A DNA stretch of 64,000 bases, from the NCBI RefSeq assembly GCF_020171925.1, contig NZ_JAIVAR010000003.1, positions 186,001-250,000 on the forward strand, written 5' to 3'. Numbering within the stretch: position 1 is the stretch's first letter; the number at the start of each line of letters is the position of its first letter. This stretch comes from Rossellomorea aquimaris. GTDB taxonomy: Bacteria > Bacillota > Bacilli > Bacillales > Bacillaceae_B. Position numbers and translations under genes: made by a program. Below the pieces are notes generated by a model. The model did not search any database and was not told the origin of the DNA. It saw nothing but the letters and a program-made list of their open reading frames with translations. Below are positions 18,382 through 26,405 of this stretch, piece by piece.

Positions 18382-19848
18382 TTAGCCGATATTACGGTAT
18401 TCCTCCGCGATTTCCATACTTTTCTGCCTGGATAGGGAACTAATGACGATCACGATGACCACATTGCAGATCAATCCGAGAATGCCAGCGTGAATATCAT
18501 ATGGAGTGGATTCTGCGACAAGTTGATAATAGTAGTTGACGAATGTACCCACGACGAGCCCAGTTATGACAGCCGGACCGGTCACCTTTTTTGAATAAAG
18601 GGCACCATAGACACCAGGTGCGAATTGCACAATTGAACCATATGCCCCGAGCAGAAGTGCGATGAGTCCCTGCCCGCCGAACACCGTGATCGCATAGGCA
18701 AGACCCCCTACCACGAATACACCCGCTCGCATGACGAATAGAGTGGTTTGATCGGGAAGATCCCGCTTGATGTTTTTGATGACGCCATCGGTGAATTCAA
18801 GGGATGCACTGTGCGTGATGGCATCGGCAGTCGACATCGCAGCGGCGAGTGCCCCCGCACCGACGAGACCATACACCCAGCCGGGAAGACTGAGGACGGT
18901 GGTGATCAGGTACGGAAGGATTTCATCCGGAGCCCCGATATCGGCTGGATTGACCACGTTTACGGCTGAAAAACCGACAAATAGGAGCGGGATCAAGAAT
19001 AGTGCGAATACCGGATACACCAACACCGTTTTCTTGATGGTGCGTGCGTTTGACGCATACGATTTGGAGAAAAGATGCGGCCACATCAGGAATCCGATAA
19101 GGGATACCAGGATGGTTGTCGTGTAGGCTGTACTGGACATGGACGACCCTTCACTTCCAATTTCAAAGAGTTGCGGAGAATCCTGTACCAGATTCGTGAA
19201 CATCTCCCCGACGCTCCCATGCAGCTGGTTCACGATCGATAATCCGACCACCCAGGAGATGATAATCATCAAGAGCCCCTGAAAGACATCAGACCAGGCT
19301 GCTGCCCGGAGTCCACCGGTCGCTACATATACAACAACGATCCCATAGGCGAGCAAAGCCCCCAGCCAAAGTGGGATCCGCCCCTCCGTCATGATATTGA
19401 ATATGTACGCCATACCTTTCATTTGGGTAGCCAAGTATTGAATGGAAGCAAGCAGGGCGATGATCCCTATCAGGATTGGCAGGGTCCTGCCTCCGTAGCG
19501 TTTCTTCATGAAGCCTGCAACCGTATAGATATTGAATTTGCGGCCAATCTTCCCGATCTTCGGACCGATGATGTACCAAGGAAGGATCGCAAATGCGGTA
19601 TACGTTAAGATATAAAGTGCGGGTGCCCCCTTTGAATAGGCCCACCCGGGAGCTCCCAAGAATGAAAAGGCACTGAACACGGCCCCACCCATCAAGAACC
19701 ACATCACAATCAGTCCGAGTCCTCCACCTGCCACCGTAAACTCATCCAGTGAATTTTTATCATGACCCCTCCCGGCCATCACACCGACAATGAGTGCGAT
19801 CACCAGGTAACCGATCATCATGATCATTGCAATCTGCCAATCTGCCAT
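18382..19848 (-). CDS. Sodium:solute symporter (SSS family)
   Basis: A 488-residue membrane protein with about 13 hydrophobic spans. The SSS signature is visible as FLGAPGWAYSKGAPALY near residue 65 and YVATGGLRAAAWSDVFQG near 170. It resembles B. subtilis YhjB, which is likewise preceded by a DUF3311 protein. Start is the ATG at 19848, overlapping the stop of the DUF3311 gene by 1 nt (TGATG) after GAGGGGG. It is the last gene of the hydrolase operon, so it probably imports the substrate or related amino acid derivative; the substrate is inferred only from context. Confidence 0.9.
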   Translation of the reverse strand: MADWQIAMIMMIGYLVIALIVGVMAGRGHDKNSLDEFTVAGGGLGLIVMWFLMGGAVFSAFSFLGAPGWAYSKGAPALYILTYTAFAILPWYIIGPKIGKIGRKFNIYTVAGFMKKRYGGRTLPILIGIIALLASIQYLATQMKGMAYIFNIMTEGRIPLWLGALLAYGIVVVYVATGGLRAAAWSDVFQGLLMIIISWVVGLSIVNQLHGSVGEMFTNLVQDSPQLFEIGSEGSSMSSTAYTTTILVSLIGFLMWPHLFSKSYASNARTIKKTVLVYPVFALFLIPLLFVGFSAVNVVNPADIGAPDEILPYLITTVLSLPGWVYGLVGAGALAAAMSTADAITHSASLEFTDGVIKNIKRDLPDQTTLFVMRAGVFVVGGLAYAITVFGGQGLIALLLGAYGSIVQFAPGVYGALYSKKVTGPAVITGLVVGTFVNYYYQLVAESTPYDIHAGILGLICNVVIVIVISSLSRQKSMEIAEEYRNIG

Positions 19849-20069
19849 CAGTTTACCCCCTCTTCGTCTTTGTCGGGATCGATTCGATAGAGCGCGAGTA
19901 CGATCAGGAAGGTGACGATGATCCACAGAATCACCCAGAACACCGAGAACGGCATCCCCATCACGACAGGTGTCGCCCGATTCCCGATTGCAAAAAGAGG
20001 GAATATCAATAGTAGGAACGGAATCCCAAGTGATATGCAATACAAGTTTGTAAATGTACGTTTACTCAT
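19848..20069 (-). CDS. DUF3311 small membrane protein
   Basis: A 73-residue protein with two hydrophobic spans (about 10-27 and 36-60) of the DUF3311 family, which occurs directly upstream of SSS symporters (YhjC upstream of YhjB) and is thought to act as a small partner of the transporter. It overlaps the amidohydrolase stop by 4 bp and the symporter start by 1 nt, indicating coupled translation. Confidence 0.85.
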   Translation of the reverse strand: MSKRTFTNLYCISLGIPFLLLIFPLFAIGNRATPVVMGMPFSVFWVILWIIVTFLIVLALYRIDPDKDEEGVN

Positions 20070-21676
20070 TTGACGGCCTCCTTATTCGCTGTATATTCGA
20101 TGTTCCCATCCAAAATGGTCCATTCAACCTTCAACTCTCTTAATCTTCCTGGATCACACGTTAAGATTGACCCATTCAATACAACGAGGTCTGCAAGCTT
20201 ACCTGGTTCGATACTGCCTTTGAGATGTTCTTCAAAACTCGCATAAGCCCCGTTCCATGTATAAGCCTTGATCGCCTCCTGAACGGTGATCCGCTGTTCC
20301 GCCCCGATGACATCCCCCCATTTACTTTCACGAGTGACTGCCGTGTAGATTCCATGAATCGGATCTTCAGAGGTAATCGGACTGTCAGAGCCGATGGCAA
20401 AAGGGATGCCCTCATCCGCGTAGCTCCTTAACGGGAACATCACGTTCACCCTCTCACCATAGTCCCTGACATAGCCGTCCCCGAACTCGTGGATGAAGGC
20501 GGGATTCGGGACCGGGATGATTTTCAACTCTTTCATTAGTTGGAGCAGATCTTTTGGCACCATCCCCGCATGTTCGATCCGGTGGCGGTGATCCTCACGC
20601 TTGCTGTTATCCGTTGCCCTCCGGATTGCCTCGATCATCATTTCCACCGCTTCATCACCGATGGCATGGGCTGTAATCTGCCATCCTGACTCATGAGCTT
20701 GTCCGAGCGTTTCATTTAATTCTTCCTCATTCAAATATAAAATCCCGGATTCATCCGGATTACTCGAGTAAGGTTCCCTTGTCTTGGCGGTCGGACCGCT
20801 GCTGCTGCCGTCGATGAATACCTTGGCCGGTCCGATTTTCATCCATTCATCTCCGAGGCCCGTCCCAATTCCGCTTGAAAGGCCGTTACGCACCATCCCG
20901 GGAGAATCATGAAGTGACCCATAAAGGGCGTAGACCCTTTGCTTGACCCGCTTTTCCTTAACGGCTTTATGAAGGAAACGGATATGATCGGGGCCATACC
21001 CGCCGGCATCGTGGACACTCGTGATCCCTTTTGCGAGAAAATCTCGGGAAGCAAGCTCCAGTCCATGCTGTACCTCTTCTTCTGAATAGTTCGCAAAGAG
21101 GAACATGTTCATATGGGCCGCTTCCAATAAGAGGCCGGTGAGTTCTCCTCCCTCCCGATCATATTTACCTCCTGCCGGGTCTTCCGAATGGGAGTCGATC
21201 CCGGCTAGCTCCAACGCTTTGCTGTTGACACAGGAAATGTGCCCGCATGTCCTGACAACGATGATCGGGTGCTCGGTGGATACCTGATCGAGGTCCCACC
21301 GAGTCGGATGCCTGCCTTCCTCGTAGTGGTTCTGGTTATAACCCCAGCCTCTGATCCAGTGTCCCTCGGGTGTAACATCCGCCTTTTCTTTCAGTTTTGA
21401 TATAAGTTCCATGATGCTCGACACTTCTTTCCCATTCACCCCGAGCTTATTGGTACCATACAATTCTAGATGTGCATGGGCATCAATGAAGCCTGGCAGC
21501 ATGCTCCTTCCTTCCAAGTTCACGATCTGCGTCCGCTCATTTGCAAGGGGCAGGATTTCTTCATTTGTTCCCACCGCGATGATCTTGTTCCCATCAATGG
21601 CCACCGCTTCACTTACGGAAAATTCAGAATCAACCGTGACTACTTCTCCATTCATGAAGAGCATCGTCGCCCTCAC
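20066..21676 (-). CDS. Amidohydrolase, YtcJ/Amidohydrolase_3 family
   Basis: A 536-residue cytosolic metal-dependent hydrolase. Zinc-site motifs are GFIDAHAHLEL near residue 66, AHAIGDEA near 336, RIEHAGM near 370 and a C-terminal AIGSDSPI near 428, with composite beta-sandwich ends. YtcJ/NfdA-type members hydrolyse N-substituted amides and formamides. The start is GTG at 21676, 7 nt after AGGAGG. It sits between an N-carbamoyl-amino-acid hydrolase-type gene and the transporter pair, suggesting joint breakdown of an N-acyl or N-carbamoyl compound. Confidence 0.88.
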   Translation of the reverse strand: MRATMLFMNGEVVTVDSEFSVSEAVAIDGNKIIAVGTNEEILPLANERTQIVNLEGRSMLPGFIDAHAHLELYGTNKLGVNGKEVSSIMELISKLKEKADVTPEGHWIRGWGYNQNHYEEGRHPTRWDLDQVSTEHPIIVVRTCGHISCVNSKALELAGIDSHSEDPAGGKYDREGGELTGLLLEAAHMNMFLFANYSEEEVQHGLELASRDFLAKGITSVHDAGGYGPDHIRFLHKAVKEKRVKQRVYALYGSLHDSPGMVRNGLSSGIGTGLGDEWMKIGPAKVFIDGSSSGPTAKTREPYSSNPDESGILYLNEEELNETLGQAHESGWQITAHAIGDEAVEMMIEAIRRATDNSKREDHRHRIEHAGMVPKDLLQLMKELKIIPVPNPAFIHEFGDGYVRDYGERVNVMFPLRSYADEGIPFAIGSDSPITSEDPIHGIYTAVTRESKWGDVIGAEQRITVQEAIKAYTWNGAYASFEEHLKGSIEPGKLADLVVLNGSILTCDPGRLRELKVEWTILDGNIEYTANKEAVK

Positions 21677-21692
21677 ATCAACACCTCCTCGT

Positions 21693-22928
21693 CTAAGACT
21701 GACTGATCCGGACAGCTGTCGCATACAGCAGCCCTACTCCCTTTTCAATGTCTTCCATCTCTGCGAATTCGAGCGGATTATGACTGATCCCTTTTTCACA
21801 ACGAACAAAAATCATCCCGTAATCACAAATATAGGACATGATCAAAGCATCATGGAACGGACCGCTCATCAAAGTTGGGGCATCGAGACCAAGCTTTTCT
21901 TCTTCCTCTTTCATGATATCCTTGATCCAATCGGCACAATATCTCGGTTCACTCCGGGTATCTTCTTTAATCTCGGATTTAAGATCGAAGCTCGCGGATG
22001 TTTCTTCAATGATCTTATATAGTTTTTCCTCAAGCTTCGTGCGGGCCTCAAGATCGATATCGCGAAGATCGACGGTGAACTCCACCTTCTCCGCAATGAT
22101 ATTCCTGGAGTTAGGGAATACCTGCATGCTGCCCACGGTCCCCACCGTTGTTTCCGATCCTTCCGTTTTGACAAGTTCATCGAATTTCCTGATGATTTCA
22201 GAAGCACCCACAAGGGCATCCTGTCTCATCGGCATCGGAACCGATCCTGCATGACCGGCAAATCCTTCAAGTGTGACGGTCAACCAGATCGGACCTGAAA
22301 TCCCAGATACGATCCCGACAGGTCTGTTCTTCTGTTCAAGTACCGGACCTTGTTCGATGTGAAGTTCGAGGAATGCTTCAATATCCCCTTTTTGATAGGC
22401 CGGACTTCCTGAAAGATCAGGCTCGACACCGAATTCCTTCAGCGCTTCCCGTCTCGTGATCCCTTGTTTGTCCTTCCGTTCAAGTTCGCCTTCCTCAAGC
22501 ATGCCTGCCAAGCCGCGGACTCCGAAAATCCCTTTATTGAAACGGCTTCCCTCTTCGTCAGAAAAGCAGATTACTTCGATTGAACGTGCTGGGGTGATTC
22601 CATTTTCCCTCATGCTGTGGACAACTTCGATTGCCCCCAGTGCCCCTGCGGTCCCGTCGAACCGTCCCCCGTATGGCTGGGAATCAATATGGGAACCGAG
22701 TACGAGGATCGGCTTATCCGGTTCTGTCCCTTCCACCCTTCCAATCAAGTTACCGAATCCATCTATCTTAGCTGTCAAACCTGCTTCTTCCATCCACCCT
22801 TTTACCACTTCTACTGCCTGACGATCTTCTTTGGAATGAGCAAGGCGGCATACACCGGTTTCCCCGATTTTCCCTATTTCTGCGAGTTCCTCCAAATGGC
22901 GCTTCAAACGATCTCCATTGATTAACAT
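21693..22928 (-). CDS. M20 Zn hydrolase (N-carbamoyl-L-amino-acid hydrolase / allantoate amidohydrolase type)
   Basis: A 411-residue dinuclear metallohydrolase of the HyuC/AmaB/AllC group. Motifs: VLGSHIDSQPYGGRFDG near residue 78 (metal His/Asp), ICFSDEEGSRF near 121, LELHIEQGPVLE near 188 and GISHNPLE near 383; GHAGSVPM near 224 belongs to the dimerisation domain. The family cleaves N-carbamoyl or ureido groups from amino acids. It is the first gene of the operon, starts with ATG 11 nt after AGGAGG, and has a palindrome 107 bp upstream. Allantoate versus carbamoyl amino acid cannot be settled here, but no other purine catabolism gene is present. Confidence 0.88.
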   Translation of the reverse strand: MLINGDRLKRHLEELAEIGKIGETGVCRLAHSKEDRQAVEVVKGWMEEAGLTAKIDGFGNLIGRVEGTEPDKPILVLGSHIDSQPYGGRFDGTAGALGAIEVVHSMRENGITPARSIEVICFSDEEGSRFNKGIFGVRGLAGMLEEGELERKDKQGITRREALKEFGVEPDLSGSPAYQKGDIEAFLELHIEQGPVLEQKNRPVGIVSGISGPIWLTVTLEGFAGHAGSVPMPMRQDALVGASEIIRKFDELVKTEGSETTVGTVGSMQVFPNSRNIIAEKVEFTVDLRDIDLEARTKLEEKLYKIIEETSASFDLKSEIKEDTRSEPRYCADWIKDIMKEEEEKLGLDAPTLMSGPFHDALIMSYICDYGMIFVRCEKGISHNPLEFAEMEDIEKGVGLLYATAVRISQS

Positions 22929-23622
22929 CGATTATGCAACCTCCTTAATCGAACTGGACAGCATGCGCTTCGGCTTACCGCCCTATTTTTATAGACTTAT
23001 AGATAAGTGTATGTTGAAACAGCGTATGATTCATTAGACACTTTGTCTATAAATGCGTGAGCAACCCTTACATGATGTAAAAAAGAATGAATATTCGGAA
23101 AATAAAAGACTGAACTCTCCTTCCTTTGTCTTGTTAGGTTCTATAGAAGTAGGGTAGAGTCCTGCCGTTTGGCTTAAAATGGAACAAAGGGCATAGTCCT
23201 ACATCCATGGGCGGGTCTAACGGAAAGGGAAATGTGGGGGTTATTTGAGCACGGGTACTCGTTACATATCAGATTCTATATAAGTAATCCGACCTAGATG
23301 GTGTTGGGCGTGCTGGACGGAAAGTATCACTGTGACAAATGAACATATGCATCTGCTTACCTCATCTTCAGCAAAGCCCATTCACCTTCATTATTGGCAG
23401 AATCCTCTCGTTCCCAAACAGTGGTGACGACTAATCAAACTGATAAAATAAGAATGATGATACCTTCTCGATCAGACATGACCTTTTATTTTTTGTAACT
23501 CTTTCTCGCAATATAAAACCCCAAAGAGTTCATGGGTTGCATTGTTATCGATAAGGTTTTGATTCCTTTTCAAAAAAAGCCACATATGATGTAGCAACTC
23601 TTCTTTTTAAAGAAAGGTGATC
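22929..23622. other. 694-bp intergenic stretch
   Basis: Contains a perfect interrupted palindrome TAGACA-CTT-TGTCTA at 23035-23049, a likely operator of the hydrolase operon. Nothing with a good ribosome binding site and start is visible in either direction elsewhere, and no repeat of the families described here is present. Confidence 0.5.
23035..23049. promoter_or_regulatory. Palindromic operator candidate upstream of the hydrolase operon
   Basis: TAGACA and TGTCTA are exact inverted repeats separated by CTT, 107 bp upstream of the M20 hydrolase start. A related partial site (TATAGACTTATAGATA) lies at about 22990-23005. No regulator gene is adjacent, so the binding protein is unknown. Confidence 0.45.
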
Positions 23623-23907
23623 ATGATGAATCAACCATACAATAATTACAGGCCACATGGCGGTGGAGGCCATGCAAGTTGGGGAAATGGGCATGGGCAC
23701 GCCTCTTGGGGACACGGCGGGAACTGGAATCAAGGAGGAAACTGGGGATATCACGGTTGGGGATACCCTGGTTTCGCTGCAGGGACTGTGACGGGTCTTG
23801 CCCTCGGTGCTGCTGCATCACCTGGCCCCTACCCTGTACCAGCTCCATATCCCTACCCGTACCCTTATCCTTATTCACCACCTTACTCACCTTATCCACA
23901 ATATTAA
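23623..23907 (+). CDS. Low-complexity Gly/His/Trp/Pro/Tyr-rich small protein
   Basis: A ~94-residue protein with three composition blocks: HGGGGHASWGNGHGHASWGHG with tryptophan-glycine repeats (residues 12-35), a short hydrophobic glycine/alanine stretch (about 50-68, AAGTVTGLALGAAAS) and a tail of Pro-Tyr dipeptides. This resembles small spore-coat or surface proteins of Bacillus in composition, not in a domain I can name. Tandem ATG codons follow AAAGGTG. The gene is isolated and has its own terminator. Function unknown. Confidence 0.7.
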   Translation: MMNQPYNNYRPHGGGGHASWGNGHGHASWGHGGNWNQGGNWGYHGWGYPGFAAGTVTGLALGAAASPGPYPVPAPYPYPYPYPYSPPYSPYPQY

Positions 23908-23916
23908 TGAAACCCG

Positions 23917-23957
23917 ATAAGCCCCCACTCTTACGTTTAGAGACAGGGGCTTTTCTT
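23917..23957. terminator. Terminator between convergent genes
   Basis: AAGCCCC (23919-23925) pairs with GGGGCTT (23946-23952), followed by TTCTTT. It serves the gene ending at 23907. Confidence 0.7.
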
Positions 23958-23965
23958 TCGTAATG

Positions 23966-24340
23966 TCAGCATCCTTGATAGAATATAATCTTATTCCCGA
24001 ACGGGTCGATCATTTGAAACTCTTTTGTTTGCCAAGGGGTATGTTCTATGTGCGGTTTTGCAAACCGGTAATTCTTATTTGTGATGCTGGTAAGAAAGCG
24101 GTCGATCCCATCCACCTCGATTCGGACGGCAGCACCTGGGCTGGAATCCCCATGGTGTTCTGACAGGTGCAGCATACAGTTTCCTTTAGACACCTGCATG
24201 TAAAGAGGAAGTGATTCTTCAAATGCATGCTCCCAATCCAAATCGAATTCCATGATTTTTATGTAAAATTCTTTTGCCTTTTCAACATCGAATATTCTCA
24301 AGATAGGGATCGTTTTATTAAAATGGATATTCTCGTTCAA
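23966..24340 (-). CDS. VOC/glyoxalase-superfamily protein (bleomycin-resistance-like)
   Basis: A 124-residue protein with the two beta-alpha-beta-beta-beta halves of the vicinal oxygen chelate fold: TIPILRIFDVEKAKEFYIKIM at the start and EFQMIDPFGNKIIFYQ at the end. The middle MLHLSEHHGDSSPGA resembles the Ble-type subgroup, which binds bleomycin without catalysis. Whether it confers resistance is not evident. It starts with TTG, 7 nt after AGGAGG, and appears monocistronic. Confidence 0.82.
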   Translation of the reverse strand: MNENIHFNKTIPILRIFDVEKAKEFYIKIMEFDLDWEHAFEESLPLYMQVSKGNCMLHLSEHHGDSSPGAAVRIEVDGIDRFLTSITNKNYRFAKPHIEHTPWQTKEFQMIDPFGNKIIFYQGC

Positions 24341-24572
24341 TTATGCCCCTCCTTTATAATTGATTCTTCTATCATCACTTTCTCCATAAACCATGAAATT
24401 CCTCCAACTAGGCAGTTTATAAATCTGTTATTTTCGTTTATAGAATGAACAAGGTGAATCGAATAGAATAGTAATTGTTTCGAAATCTCTCTTCCGACAT
24501 GAAGAATCCCCGAGGAAGTAGTCTTTCACGGAATCGGGCATCGGTGTTTAACAGAGTCCTTTGTCCTTTCAA

Positions 24573-24613
24573 CAAAAAAACCTCACCACATTCGAGCTGC
24601 AGTGAGGGCCTAG
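24573..24613 (-). terminator. Intrinsic terminator
   Basis: CCTCAC pairs with GTGAGG, followed on the minus strand by seven Ts, directly after the stop at 24616. Confidence 0.75.
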
Positions 24614-24615
24614 AT

Positions 24616-24888
24616 CTATTTTTTATGTTTAAACACCGCCTTGGCTGTGTTCTTCAATACTTTCGATGAAGTGTCGACCGTTTTACCTACAACGTCATTT
24701 CCGGTGCTCGAGACATTCTTGATGACATCGGATGCCGCATCCGTCGCTTTCCCTACCAAACCGCCCTTTCCCGAGACGGTTTTCACAATGTCATTGGTAC
24801 TGTCGACAGCTTTGTGAACAAGGTCATTCGCTTGGCTGCTCGTGTTCTTGATGACGTTTTCCCTTTTCTTTTGATCTGAGATAGCAAT
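24616..24888 (-). CDS. Small repetitive Ser/Thr/Val/Lys protein with possible non-canonical start
   Basis: The frame encodes a protein of near-repeats of the type DxVxKTVDTSxKVLKN, probably amphipathic helices, reminiscent of LEA-like stress proteins but not assignable. A strong AAGGAGGGG lies inside the open frame and is followed in frame by ATT (24888), GCT and ATC (24882) with no ATG, GTG or TTG at normal distance. Either translation starts at ATT/ATC, or it starts at TTG 24942, which has no close ribosome binding site. I give the ATT as start. Confidence 0.55.
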   Translation of the reverse strand: MAISDQKKRENVIKNTSSQANDLVHKAVDSTNDIVKTVSGKGGLVGKATDAASDVIKNVSSTGNDVVGKTVDTSSKVLKNTAKAVFKHKK

Positions 24889-25097
24889 CCCCTCCTTGAT
24901 GTATTCTCTAATACGTATGTACGGTGAAGGGACAATATTCAATTTTTCAGGAAAAGATTGGATCCCCCTCCTTCTGGGAGGAACGCGAAAGCAGTAAAGA
25001 GTCCTTGGCGGTACGCTCTAAACCCTTATCATTTGCCTCTCTTTCCCGGTCCCTTTACACTTGCGTTAGGAAAATAAATTGGAAAGGGTGTTGAAAC

Positions 25098-25820
25098 ATG
25101 GCGCAGAACATTAGTGGAAAGATTGCTTATATCACGGGAGCCTGGCGCGGAATCGGGAAAGCGACGGCACTGGAGCTAGCACGTGAAGGAGTTCACGTCG
25201 GATTGATTGCCCGGACTGAAAGCGCGTTGGAAGAGGTGGCAGAAGAAGCACGGACCCTCGGTGTGAAAGCCGTAGCCGCTACAGCGGACATAGCAGATAT
25301 GGCACAAGTGGACAAGGCTGTGGAGACGCTTCAGGACGAGCTTGGCCCTGCAGATATTTTAATCAATAACGCCGGAATCGGTATGTACGGAAATTTCCTC
25401 GAAATCGATCCGGCTGACTGGAAGAAGACGTTCGAAGTGAATGTATTCGGGACGTATCACGTCACCCGAGCAGTCCTGCCCCAGCTCATAGAGAAAAACC
25501 GGGGTGACATCATCAATATCTCCTCAAGCAGCGGATTGAAGGGTACAGCGAAGAGCACTGCATATAGTGGATCCAAATTTGCCGTGCAGGGGATGACGGA
25601 GGCGTTGATGCAGGAAGTCAGAAAGCATAATATCAGGGTGATGACCCTGAATCCAAGTCTGGTCGCGACCGATTTGACTTTCGGTGATCAGCTTGAAGAA
25701 GCCGACAAAGAAAAATACATGCAGCCGGAGGACATAGCCGAGCATATCGTTTCCCAGCTGAAATTGCACCCGCGCATCTTCATCAAACAATCACTTCAGT
25801 GGGCAACGAATCCATTTTAA
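25098..25820 (+). CDS. SDR-family oxidoreductase (YoxD/FabG-like)
   Basis: A 240-residue classical short-chain dehydrogenase: nucleotide-binding TGAWRGIGKA at residues 14-23, NNAGIG near 90, catalytic Ser in INISSSSG near 140 and YSGSK near 155. The family uses NAD(P)H to reduce or oxidise carbonyl groups; closest by eye is B. subtilis YoxD, annotated as a 3-ketoacyl reductase-like enzyme. ATG follows GGAAAGGGTG. It is monocistronic, with a terminator after the stop. Confidence 0.88.
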   Translation: MAQNISGKIAYITGAWRGIGKATALELAREGVHVGLIARTESALEEVAEEARTLGVKAVAATADIADMAQVDKAVETLQDELGPADILINNAGIGMYGNFLEIDPADWKKTFEVNVFGTYHVTRAVLPQLIEKNRGDIINISSSSGLKGTAKSTAYSGSKFAVQGMTEALMQEVRKHNIRVMTLNPSLVATDLTFGDQLEEADKEKYMQPEDIAEHIVSQLKLHPRIFIKQSLQWATNPF

Positions 25821-25836
25821 TTTTTATTGATCTTTT

Positions 25837-25876
25837 AAAAAACGACTTGCTCCAGTATAAGGGTGAGTCGTTTTTC
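25837..25876. terminator. Terminator between convergent genes
   Basis: AAAACGAC pairs with GTCGTTTT, with A and T tracts on both sides, between the SDR gene and the small gene at 25953-26120. Confidence 0.7.
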
Positions 25877-25952
25877 TATGCTGCCACAAACGAGTGACCG
25901 TGTAAGAATGAACAGCTTATACTTAGGGACGCTTGAAATCATTGCACGTCTT

Positions 25953-26120
25953 CTATTCTTCTTCGATCCAACATCCAATGGCATAGGCAGACATGGTGAA
26001 AAACGCAATCGCGAACGATATCGAAGCAATCTTCTCATCTTCAGACACCAGGCTGATCAACGCAGCGATCCCCATGATTACCCCGGTAACGGATAGGAAT
26101 TTGGATTTCAGGTTTCCCAC
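25953..26120 (-). CDS. Small membrane protein, 55 aa
   Basis: Reading from a GTG at 26120 gives a 55-residue protein: VGNLKSKF, a first hydrophobic span (LSVTGVIMGIAALISLV), a short acidic turn SEDEKI, a second span (ASISFAIAFFTMSAYAIG) and CWIEEE. The two-helix hairpin with charged ends looks like a real small protein. The start is uncertain: AGGTGG overlaps the GTG, and a CTG further in would have better spacing. Confidence 0.5.
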   Translation of the reverse strand: MGNLKSKFLSVTGVIMGIAALISLVSEDEKIASISFAIAFFTMSAYAIGCWIEEE

Positions 26121-26161
26121 CTACTTTTCATAGAAAAATGACGGTTCATTCACCGTTTAAC

Positions 26162-26338
26162 TTATGGGAAATATCCCATAATATCCCCTACCATAATTGA
26201 TATTGCATAAAAACTGTACGTATCAGTGCCAAAGGCAGTAAGCATCACCATCGAAGTATTCGCCGTCCAGCCAACAGCTCCTCCAGCAAACGCACATAAA
26301 GCTGTAAGCTGTACCTTTTTCTTAACCTCACTCTTAAC
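26162..26338 (-). pseudogene. 5'-truncated small membrane gene abutting a palindrome copy
   Basis: An open frame ends at TAA (26162-26164) and reads KSEVKKKVQLTALCAFAGG, then WTANTSMVMLTAFGTDTYSF and on to MGYFP. It has protein-like features (basic N-terminus, two hydrophobic stretches) but no start codon before it runs into interspersed palindrome copy 3, suggesting that its 5' end was lost there. It may once have formed an operon with 25953-26120. Confidence 0.4.
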
Positions 26339-26392
26339 GAAGGTACGTCCCTCATCGGTTTAACGCGTTAAACCAATGAGGGACGTACCTTC
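26339..26392. repeat. Interspersed palindrome, copy 3
   Basis: 54 bp with one mismatch between arms; centre GGTTTAACGCGTTAAACC. It ends 13 bp from the stop codon of the nucleotidyltransferase gene. Confidence 0.97.
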
Positions 26393-26405
26393 TACTATTT
26401 AGTTC

